A stretch of 22,021 nucleotides of DNA from Caldilineaceae bacterium (lineage in GTDB: Bacteria > Chloroflexota > Anaerolineae > Caldilineales > Caldilineaceae): NCBI GenBank assembly GCA_028819675.1, contig JAPPKT010000143.1, positions 1-22,021 on the forward strand. The letters run 5' to 3'. The translations under genes were made by a program, and so were the position numbers. This document shows positions 1 through 7,600 of the stretch, piece after piece. Position 1 is the stretch's first letter. Each line of letters opens with the position of its first letter. The notes below the pieces were generated by a model. The model made no database searches. It saw only the letters and a list, made by a program, of their open reading frames with translations, and had not been told where the DNA came from.

Positions 1-341
1 ATCTGTACCTGGGCCGTCTGTCGGCCGGTTTCCAGATCCAGGATCGTATCCGGTATTTCATTGACAATCGCAAGAATGTACTGGCGCTGGTGTGGAAGCT
101 GGGACTGCCGACGATGGTGAAATTTCTGCTGCGGCGCCTAGCAATTGCCGACATTGTGGACGTGGCCTATCGGATCGCGGGCGTGCGCGGGGGTCCGGTG
201 GTTCTGCCGCTGGCGGAGGCTGGGATGGACGTCGACAAGCCGGAGCAGCTCGTGCAAGTGCGCGAGTACCTGGAGAGGCATCCCGATCATCCTGCTAATA
301 CGCGTGCTCAGGGGCGAATAGCGGGGCCGGGCGAGGTCTGA
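1..341 (+). CDS. C-terminal part of a MobA-like NTP transferase (nucleotidyltransferase family), cut by the window edge
   Basis: The reading frame is open from base 3 to the TGA at 339-341, so only about 112 C-terminal residues are present; the N-terminal nucleotide-binding part (GGxSxRxG-type loop) lies outside the window. The visible end has the pattern typical of MobA-like/CTP-type sugar or cofactor nucleotidyltransferases: a helical insert, then a strand ending in VVLPLAEAGMDVDKPEQL, where the MDVDKPEDL-like motif carries a metal-binding Asp near the end of the fold. Such enzymes transfer a nucleotidyl group from an NTP to a sugar-phosphate, molybdopterin or similar acceptor in the cytoplasm; the substrate cannot be told from this fragment. 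An in-frame GTG at 90 is internal and not the real start. The next gene begins two bases after the stop, so the two are likely one transcription unit. Confidence 0.75.
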   Translation, partial: LYLGRLSAGFQIQDRIRYFIDNRKNVLALVWKLGLPTMVKFLLRRLAIADIVDVAYRIAGVRGGPVVLPLAEAGMDVDKPEQLVQVREYLERHPDHPANTRAQGRIAGPGEV

Positions 342-343
342 GA

Positions 344-895
344 ATGCGAAGGCTGCTGGAGGAACTCAGCGGGCTGGACAGGCTGTACAGTGCCCGCGCG
401 GCCCTGAACGAGGAGCAAGTAACGGCGCGCCACCCTCTCTACTGGCTGGCGCACATTGGCGCGCATCTTGGCGACACGGTGCTGTGGGTACTGGTAACCC
501 TTTTCTTGTGGCGACGGGCCCGGGGCGACCAGGAAAGGCAGAGAAGCTTGATAGGGTGGACTGTTTCGTTCGCGTGCGGCGCCGTGGGGACGATGCTGGT
601 CAAGCAGGCGGTGCGGCGTCCGCGACCGGGCAGCGGACGGTTTCTCTACGGGGTTGGGCCCGACGAGCACAGTTTTCCCAGCGGGCACGGTGTCAGGTGC
701 GGGGTTATATTGACCTGGGCGACAACACTTTGGCCGGGTGCAGGAAAACTTGCGCCGTTGCTGGTACTTTGGATAGGCTGGGCCCGGATCGCCCTCAACA
801 TACACTACATCGGAGACGTAGCTGCCGGCCTTGTCCTAGGTGCTGGTCTTTCGCAGATTGTTCGCAGGCGGGCAATGGGCGGGCGCAGGAAATGA
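344..895 (+). CDS. PAP2-family membrane phosphatase
   Basis: A 183-residue integral membrane protein with the full type 2 phosphatidic acid phosphatase signature. Motif 1 is K87-x6-R94-P95 (KQAVRRPRP), motif 2 is PSGH at 112-115 (general acid/base His115), and motif 3 is R148-x5-H154-x3-D158 (RIALNIHYIGD), whose His154 is the expected nucleophile. Hydrophobic segments at about 41-56, 69-86, 117-130, 136-153 and 157-172 fit the usual helical bundle, with the active site facing outside. Family members dephosphorylate phosphatidic acid, undecaprenyl pyrophosphate or other lipid phosphates; recycling of polyprenyl carriers would suit the glycosylation genes further along, but the substrate is inferred. 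The ATG at 344 follows the upstream stop by two bases, so it is probably translated by coupling. The gene ends 48 bp from the convergent metalloprotease gene. Confidence 0.9.
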   Translation: MRRLLEELSGLDRLYSARAALNEEQVTARHPLYWLAHIGAHLGDTVLWVLVTLFLWRRARGDQERQRSLIGWTVSFACGAVGTMLVKQAVRRPRPGSGRFLYGVGPDEHSFPSGHGVRCGVILTWATTLWPGAGKLAPLLVLWIGWARIALNIHYIGDVAAGLVLGAGLSQIVRRRAMGGRRK

Positions 896-943
896 AGCCA
901 GGATAATGGGCGCATTTCTAGCCAGGCAGATTGATAAAGGGTC

Positions 944-2620
944 TTAGCGCCGCTCGATTCGATACTCATAGACAGCCTCTTCAGTCGTCACGGGTGTCAG
1001 GCCGCTGATAGCCAAGACAATCTCACTTTCTTTATCCAAGCCGTCTAAACCAATATGAAGCTCCCCGCCGCTGTCGACCGGCGCCCGTGACAGTCCGGTC
1101 AGCGCGCCCTTGTGGAACACCATTGTTTGCACTAGCCACTCCTGCGGGAGTCGGTTGTCGGTCAGCAGCCAGCCTTCGCTAACCCAGTTGCCAGCGCCGT
1201 CTTCCCAGTTTGTCGCGTACCCAATTGACGGGATCTCGACTTCGTCGATGAACCAGCCAGGCGCATTCACGGCGTCGTCGGTGACGTACTCGAATCGGAC
1301 CCATATTTTTTCGCCGGCATAGTCCCGGAGGTCGAATCTCTCATCAATCCAGCTGGGTGACCCGATAAGGCGCGAAAGCGCGCTGCGGGCTGTGTATGCC
1401 GAGCCGAAACTGTTGCCGCTTGGGTTATCGGTTGTGGTGCGCTGGCCGGGCAGGATATCCCATTTTCGGCCGTCGCGGCTGACCAGGACGTAGCCATAGT
1501 CGTAGTCTTCTTCAATGTCATACCACATGCGCACGGTCATCGTCAGATCTTCGGCTGGGGAAGCGCCGGTGAGGTCGAATTCACGGGTCAGGCGGACATC
1601 GGAGTCATCGGCCCGGTTGCTCCACCAGGCGCGGTTGCCGCTGAAGCGTTCCACATCGGCAAATCGAGTCGTTGTGTTGCCATGGAAGTAGATAGTGGCG
1701 TCTCCGCGACCACTAATTGAGATGTAATCAACGCCAAAGTTGGCCACAGAGCCACTCTTTGCCCCCTGGGCCAGGCGACCGATGGAGTCTGCCAACGCGG
1801 GCATTGGCGCCTGCAACCGCCGGTATCCAAATATGCCTTGTTGGGCGAGTGCGTCGAAGTCGCCGACATAGTTGGCAATGACCCAGTCAGCGAAGACATC
1901 TTCGAAGGAAAGACTCAGGCCGGCTTCCTGGAGAGCTGCGTCGAATCCGCGTGTACCGTTTTCAGGTTGGGAAACGACGGCGCGCATCAGGTCCTCGCCG
2001 AAGCGCTGCAGGAAATAGGCCATGAAAAGATAGGCACCTCCGTAATGCCTGCCGTTGTCGTTGGGGTCGATGTTCCAGGTGTTGAGCTGCGTGTCCGGGT
2101 TGCGGGCGTAGACGCCGGCGAACCCAAGATCGGGAGGATAGCCGGCAACTTCCTGGGCGAGCTCACTCAGCCCTTCGTTGACCCAGGTTTCCTCATTGCG
2201 ATCATTGTGCCAGTGAACCATGTGCTGAAATTCATGCGCCAGTACGGTTTCGTACAGTTCATAGTCACGGAGTTGAAGCAGCCAGTCCAGACTGATGGAG
2301 AACATTTCCTTCTGGTTGGAGAAGGGGTTGGCGAGTGAGCTGAAGGCATCGGCACCGCTGAAGTACCCGGCGATTCCGCGTCCCAGACGCCTAGCGTGGA
2401 GTACGTGCAGACGGGGGTCGCCGTCGATTCCCGGGTTCGGCTCTGAACCGAAAAAAGCACGTACCTGCGGATAGATCTGCTGTGCGAAGCGGTCTGCGGA
2501 GGCGGCCATGGCATCCGGGTCGAGGTCATGGCCGCGTTCGGCCCAGACGTAGACGACATCGTTCTTGTAGAGCAGCTCAGCTTCAATTTGAAAGTGCTCA
2601 TTTGAGTCTACGTTCGCCAC
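944..2620 (-). CDS. Secreted M6/immune-inhibitor-A-like zinc metalloprotease, body of an interrupted gene
   Basis: Numbered from the GTG at 2620, the protein has a gluzincin active site: HEFQH at 129-133 (zinc ligands His129 and His133, catalytic Glu130) followed by WVNEGLSE with Glu149 as the likely third ligand. After the catalytic domain (about 1-250) come beta-rich C-terminal domains like those of immune inhibitor A-type proteases, with a jelly-roll-like stretch at about 330-480. The GTG at 2620 is unlikely to be the natural start. The same frame stays open to 2818 and encodes family-like sequence (…VGDRIPFWVANVD) with no ATG, GTG or TTG, then meets TAA at 2819-2821 and another TAA at 2831-2833. 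In the same frame beyond those stops lies a lipoprotein signal peptide starting at 3013. The most economical reading is one secreted lipoprotein protease of roughly 690 codons with a damaged linker. The catalytic part looks intact. It ends convergently with the PAP2 gene. Confidence 0.75.
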   Translation of the reverse strand: MANVDSNEHFQIEAELLYKNDVVYVWAERGHDLDPDAMAASADRFAQQIYPQVRAFFGSEPNPGIDGDPRLHVLHARRLGRGIAGYFSGADAFSSLANPFSNQKEMFSISLDWLLQLRDYELYETVLAHEFQHMVHWHNDRNEETWVNEGLSELAQEVAGYPPDLGFAGVYARNPDTQLNTWNIDPNDNGRHYGGAYLFMAYFLQRFGEDLMRAVVSQPENGTRGFDAALQEAGLSLSFEDVFADWVIANYVGDFDALAQQGIFGYRRLQAPMPALADSIGRLAQGAKSGSVANFGVDYISISGRGDATIYFHGNTTTRFADVERFSGNRAWWSNRADDSDVRLTREFDLTGASPAEDLTMTVRMWYDIEEDYDYGYVLVSRDGRKWDILPGQRTTTDNPSGNSFGSAYTARSALSRLIGSPSWIDERFDLRDYAGEKIWVRFEYVTDDAVNAPGWFIDEVEIPSIGYATNWEDGAGNWVSEGWLLTDNRLPQEWLVQTMVFHKGALTGLSRAPVDSGGELHIGLDGLDKESEIVLAISGLTPVTTEEAVYEYRIERR

Positions 2621-2830
2621 CCAGAAAGGGATTCGATCCCCGACCGCATATTCGGGGGCGGTTTCCGATTCCGGGATGGAATCTACTCCCGGGCGCAGGC
2701 GTAGTGCCAGATCGCGCAGGTCACGGATCGGGACAGGGACTGTCTTTCGGGCCTGCGACTCCTGGGCAAGAGAGACGGGCTGAAGTGTGTTGGATGCGCG
2801 GGCGGGTTCGGCGTTTTTTTATTCAGCTGG

Positions 2831-3013
2831 TTAAGTGTGAAGGTAACCTGAGCTGCCCGGGCCCCTTACGCTTCCGGGGGGGGGACCGTCGGCGCCGCTG
2901 CCTGCATCGAACAGGGTATCGGCGAAGGATGTGCAAGCACTCAGGCCCATTACGCCGTATACTAGAATCGCTACTATGGAACTGAGCAGGAATCGCTTTC
3001 TAGGCTCATTCAT
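2831..3013 (-). pseudogene. Detached 5' fragment of the metalloprotease gene: lipoprotein signal peptide
   Basis: The ATG at 3013 opens a 60-residue frame with a clear lipoprotein signal peptide: a basic N-terminus (NEPRKR), a hydrophobic core of about 16 residues and the lipobox LSAC with Cys27, followed by a Gly/Pro/Ser-rich linker. It stops at TAA 2831-2833. The metalloprotease body lies immediately downstream in exactly the same frame, behind a second TAA at 2819-2821. A run of nine G on the + strand (2876-2884) and seven T (2814-2820) flank the damaged piece. These are typical places for indel errors, although one indel alone would not restore the frame, because both other frames also contain stops here. 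It would direct the protease to the membrane surface if the gene were whole. A stand-alone short lipoprotein is possible but less likely. Confidence 0.6.
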
Positions 3014-3178
3014 AAAGTTGAGAGGGGCGTGTACGTGCCGAAGCAGGTCAAAGGGCGACTGAATCCTATTGCAGTCCCTGGGCTGGACAGGCGGACAGAA
3101 GGGCGAAGGTTAGCGCCGCCCAGAAGCAGCTGGTATTCCGGTCTTGAATCTCAGGCTGATCTCGAAGGGTCGCACCGG

Positions 3179-4120
3179 TCACGGGCCAAGGACCCGATGT
3201 TCCAGCCCGGGCGCGATGGTCCGTTTGGTTGCTTCCCAGCTGATGGGTTGCGGTCGCGGGGCTTCGAAGTTTCGAAAGACGCGGCCCAGAAGGGCTACGG
3301 CAACACCTACGTACACGACGCTGCCAAAGAACCAGATGATGCCGCCGCTGATCATCTGATCCTGCATCGTGGTCAGCTCAAGAACAGGCAGGCGGCCTTC
3401 ATAGTAGCTGTAGGCGGGCGTGTTGCGGAAGGCCAGGGTTACGCCTGTTACCATATTGGGTACCTCTCCACCGAGGATCACAAACAGGAACGCGATGGCG
3501 GGGTGCATGGCCCGACGCAAGCGCGGACCAGTACCCAGCGGATGCCACCAGAAAAGCATGTATGTGATCCAGACGCCCCAGAGGCAGAGGCGATAGGTAG
3601 AAGGGTGAACCAGGAGCCAGTTGGCGATACCGGGCTCATGCCAGAGGAGGAAGACGCTGAAGGCGAGCATCCAGATCAGGAACGGTTGGGTCAGCCTGCG
3701 AATCAGGATCCCCGACCAGGAAGATCTTTTGAGCTTTCTCACGATCCAGCGACGTGCAGAATGCGGCAGGCCGCGCAGGATGACGTGGACGGGGCAGGCC
3801 AGCCACAGGAGAGGCGGGGCCAAGAGGCCGATGAGCATCTGTTGGCCGGCCCTACCGATTAGCAGTTCCTGCTGAAGGGTGACAAGGGGAGAATGGAAAG
3901 CCAGCGCAAGGGCAGCCGTGCCCGCGCTGAAACTGACCAGCCGGGTCTTGGTAGCAAGTGGAGAGCGGGTGCGCCTCAACCGCAACCAGCACAGAGTGTA
4001 CGGCAGGAGTATTATGAGGAGGGCAGCGGCAGAGCCAGGATAAAACTCCCAGGTTGTCAGGAGCTCTCCTATCGAGAGGATCATGGATGCAAGCATAGTC
4101 GCGGGTGAAGGATTTGCCAA
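3179..4120 (-). CDS. CtaG/caa3-type cytochrome c oxidase assembly protein, divergent
   Basis: A 313-residue polytopic membrane protein. The family is recognised from several stretches: APPLLWLACP after the third helix, LWHEPGIANWLL, MLFWWHPLG, and the C-terminal block GGEVPNMVTGVTL followed by an aromatic PAYSYYEG and a DQMISGGIIW motif, all of which parallel the Caa3_CtaG pattern. Members help build the copper centre of caa3/aa3 oxidases in the cytoplasmic membrane. The copy is unusual: where typical members have an HMxxQH-like segment before APPLL, this one reads RAGQQM (90-95), and the EH pair before the FWW motif is also absent. The start is uncertain: TTG at 4120 gives the longest frame, while ATG codons at 4096 and 4084 are equally possible, and none has a clear ribosome binding site. 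It probably precedes the metalloprotease gene on the same strand (165 bp gap). Confidence 0.8.
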   Translation of the reverse strand: MANPSPATMLASMILSIGELLTTWEFYPGSAAALLIILLPYTLCWLRLRRTRSPLATKTRLVSFSAGTAALALAFHSPLVTLQQELLIGRAGQQMLIGLLAPPLLWLACPVHVILRGLPHSARRWIVRKLKRSSWSGILIRRLTQPFLIWMLAFSVFLLWHEPGIANWLLVHPSTYRLCLWGVWITYMLFWWHPLGTGPRLRRAMHPAIAFLFVILGGEVPNMVTGVTLAFRNTPAYSYYEGRLPVLELTTMQDQMISGGIIWFFGSVVYVGVAVALLGRVFRNFEAPRPQPISWEATKRTIAPGLEHRVLGP

Positions 4121-4129
4121 ACGGCGGTG

Positions 4130-4157
4130 GTCAGTAGTCAGTAGTCAGTCGTCAGTG
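4130..4157. repeat. Heptamer tandem repeat, four copies of GTCAGTN
   Basis: Four adjacent 7-bp units GTCAGTA, GTCAGTA, GTCAGTC and GTCAGTG lie in the gap between the divergent CtaG and alkyltransferase-like genes. Similar GTCAGT-based short tandem repeats are known from several bacterial groups with complex genomes. The array starts just upstream of the longest CtaG start and might touch its promoter region. No gene overlaps it. Confidence 0.85.
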
Positions 4158-4280
4158 AGGGCTAGGAGTTATGGAGCGGCATTCGCGCATGTAGTGGGAC
4201 AGATTGAGGGCAGAGTCTTTCAGAAGCCAGCTGCGGGGATGGATGGTTAAGAATGAAGGGCGGAGAGGGGCAGGGCGACG

Positions 4281-4643
4281 GTGAGCATTTACGAGAAGAT
4301 GCTGCTTGTAGTACGGGAGATCCCACTTGGGCGGGTGGCGACGTACGGTCAGATTGCGTGGATTGCGGGGGCGGCTTCGCCGCGCATGGCCGGCGATGTA
4401 CTGGCCGGGTTGCCGTCGGACACAGACGTTCCCTGGCAGCGGGTGGTGAATAGCAGGGGAGGCATCAGTCCCCGTGCAGATCCGATGGCGACGGACCGGC
4501 AACGCAGATTGCTTACGGAAGAAGGCATCAGCTTCGAGCCTGACGGCCGCATCGATCTGGACCTGTTTGGCTGGGAGGGGCCCGATCTTGACTGGCTGGA
4601 AGCGCAGGGATTTACGCTAATGCCCTGGCGCGCTCGCGGTTAA
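4281..4643 (+). CDS. Alkyltransferase-like (ATL) DNA repair protein, MGMT fold without catalytic Cys
   Basis: A 120-residue protein matching the DNA-binding domain of O6-alkylguanine-DNA alkyltransferases: GRVATYGQIA (17-26, with the base-flipping Tyr22), SPRMAGDVL with the probable Arg finger at 35, and PWQRVVNSRG (51-60). In true methyltransferases the last motif is PCHRV with the acceptor Cys; here Trp52 takes its place, as in the ATL proteins of E. coli and fission yeast. ATL proteins bind O6-alkylguanine and hand the lesion to nucleotide excision repair rather than repairing it themselves. The GTG at 4281 is preceded by the purine-rich GGAGAGGGG at 4262-4270, about ten bases away, which supports it over the in-frame ATG at 4299. 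It stands alone, divergent from CtaG and convergent with the YfhO-fusion gene (43 bp). Confidence 0.88.
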   Translation: MSIYEKMLLVVREIPLGRVATYGQIAWIAGAASPRMAGDVLAGLPSDTDVPWQRVVNSRGGISPRADPMATDRQRRLLTEEGISFEPDGRIDLDLFGWEGPDLDWLEAQGFTLMPWRARG

Positions 4644-4686
4644 GCGGTGGCATGAAGCGGAGAGCATGGAGAACGCTGCGCCGCGG

Positions 4687-7600
4687 TTATGTGCCTTCCG
4701 CCTCTTGAGGTTGAATCTGCCAAGCGAGGCGATTCTGAAACAGAGACCTAGCCGCAAGTTGCAGGTCGGAATCGCCCAGGCCTCCTATCAGTGCGAAGAC
4801 ACCGGCGTAGGCCACCAAGCCGGGCAGGACGGCCAGCCATTCATTGACGCCGATCGCGGACAGGCCGTAAAGAAGGAGCCCCATTGCGACTGCCGAGACG
4901 AGTGGGCGCCAGACCAGATCCGGCCAAGGGGTTACGCCGACACTGCGGTGGACACGGCGGGCAAAGAGGAGCAGCAGGCAGATTTCGCTTAAGATGGTCA
5001 CGACGGCGGCGCCGACGAAGCTGAATACGGGGATCAGCAGTAGATTGCCGATCAGATTAAATACGACCCCAAAGGCGAATGCTTTGGTCAGATAGCGCTG
5101 CTGGTCGGCGGCAATGAGGACGTACTGGGTCACGCTGTTAACGAAGCCGATTGGGATGCTCCAGATAATCACCTGGAGAGCCAGGACAGAGCCACTTCTG
5201 GAAGTCAGCGTTCCGCAGTCGAAGGTCGCGGTAATTCCTTCCAGGATCTGGCAGACACGGCCCGAAATCACGGCGACTTCATCTGAGGCACTTGCGAATT
5301 GAACGCCTCCGAGGAGAAAGATCAGAGGCTCGGCTAACAGGGCAACGGCCACGGCCAGCGGCAGGCTTACAATCAGTAAGAGGCGTACGCTAAGCGTGTA
5401 GGATCGAATGAGCGCCGCTCCCTCCTGCCTTGCCAGCCGACTCATCAGGGGGAAGATGGCCAGAGTGAAGGTGCTGGGAATGATGTTCAGCCCGTCCAAG
5501 TATTTGAGAGCGACGCTGTAGAGCCCTACACTGGCGGCGCCGACAAGGGGGCGAAGAATCCAGATGTCGATGCGCCAGAAGATTGTGGCCAGGAGGTGGT
5601 TGATCATAAGCGGGCCGCTGGTGGCCAGCATCGACTTCTGCAGAGACCAGTCCCACGTCCACTGGGGCTTGAACAGGGTTGAGCGAACGAGCCAGTGGAG
5701 CCAAATGAGCTGGACAGCGTTTACGACCAGCGCCACCCAGGCCAGGCCGACTATACCCCAACCGAGAAGCAGGATAAGAGCACCCAGGGTTACCTGGAGC
5801 AACGCCATGGCGATGCCGAGACCGGCTGTGTACTCCATTTTTTCGAAGGCGTTGAACAGACTGCTGAAGGCATCGGACCAGTTGGCAACCAACATTACAA
5901 GCGCGAAGACGGCAACTGATTGCATTTCTACAAGGCCGATGGGAGCCGGCACGTCACGGGTTGTTTCAACTCCAGACCAGCTCGTTGTCATTGACAGGAA
6001 TGAAGTCCACAAGTTGGCCAAGGACTGGCCCCAATTGGATGCCGCGCCCACCGAAGAGGTGAGTTGGGAACCGCCGACTGCCAGCCCCATGAGAACGATG
6101 CTGACTGCCCAAAGCATAGTGCGAAGGGACAGTACATTTGTCAGATAGAGGCTAGACTTGCTCCTGTCGGCCGCAACCTCTCGAGTAACCAAGGTCCCCA
6201 GGCCGTAGCGGCTCAGGATTTCGAAAATGCCGTACACGGCGATCACCCATGCATATTGTCCAGTCCCCTCCGGCCCCAGAAGGCGCACGTAGAGCATTGC
6301 GAAGACGAAGTAGATTACTCTGTTGGCCAAGTTGAGGCCCATGGGGACGACCGAATTCTTGGCGACGGTACGGGCTTCGCCGGCGGTAGCCTCCGGGCGG
6401 TAAAATCGGCCCCACGCCCACCACAGCAAGAGGAGCAGAGAAAGCATTGCCGCCAGGAAGGTGATATAGAGGCCGAGCTTGAAGCTCATGGGGCTGTAGG
6501 TGAAGCGGACGGTCCACTGGCCGCTATCGGGCAGATAGACAGTGCGGAAAGCCGAATTTGCGCGGTGAATGGTTAACTCTTGTTCGTCGTTCTCGTCGCC
6601 GCCGAAGGGCCGCAAGTAGGCATTCCAGCCGGGGAAGTAGGCGTCGGTGAGGACCAGCCAGCCTCGATCGCTGAGGTTGACATCGACGAAGACGGTGTTT
6701 GCCGTGTAACGGCTGATCGACGTGTCTGCAGTCTCCGGGCTGGAGGGGTCGAGAGCTTCGTCCACCGAGGGCGTATCCTCAATGAAAACGGTTCTGCGCA
6801 GGTCGGCGTCGAGGAGCGGCTGCTCTGCGGGGGGAACGACGACCGCCTCGGCCGCTATGAAAGCACGGGGGAAGACCTCCAGATTCTCGTATACTCGAAG
6901 GGCGTCGTCTTCATATACCTTCCGCCAGGTGTTTGAATTGGGAACCACCAGCTCCGACAGGATGTATTTGACGCCGAGAAGGTCGAGCAGCGGGTTTTCG
7001 AGCGCGGCATAGGGATTGTGCCGGTTTGAGGCGCTCGCCGACGCGTAGATGGGCGCGATGCGGTTAAAGAGCAACTCCCCGCTCTGATCGGCGACGCGGT
7101 TCAGCAGGTCTACGTACTGTTTTGGAATTATTGAGTCGTAGCCGCGGATGTCCTGCCAACCGTAATACATGCCAACATTGGCGTTGAAGGTCTTGCTGCC
7201 GGGATAATCGAAAGAGGTAAATCGGAAAGAGGGGTAGCGGATTTCGCTGCTCAGGTCTGTGCTCTCCTTCTGGTTGATGAACTGAACAATCGGCGGCACA
7301 TTTCGCAGAGGTGAAAGGCCCGGGTCGGCTGCGGGGTTGAACCGGCCGTGGACTGCAAAGAGATCAAGAGCGAGTAAAGCGATAAAGGAATAGGGAAACA
7401 GGCTGGCGAGACGCGCTTTGGTCGCTGGATAGCCGGAGGCGCCACCTGCTTGTTCTTTTTGTCCGCCGGTGTTTTGAGCGGTTTTGGAAGTCCGCCAAAG
7501 TAGCAGCCCACTCACGAGGGCGAAGGCGCCGAAACGGGCGATGCCGACGCTTTGGTACCCCCAGAACATGCGTCCGTCGGCAAATGCCGCTTGTGCCAGA

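Noticed and set aside
3029..3862. 277-residue open frame on the + strand
   Set aside because: It lies opposite the CtaG gene, has no motif or hydrophobic pattern, and its composition is that of an antisense shadow.
4130..4157. Repeat array considered as a CRISPR or attachment site
   Set aside because: Units are only 7 bp with no spacers, and there are no cas, integrase or transposase genes nearby.
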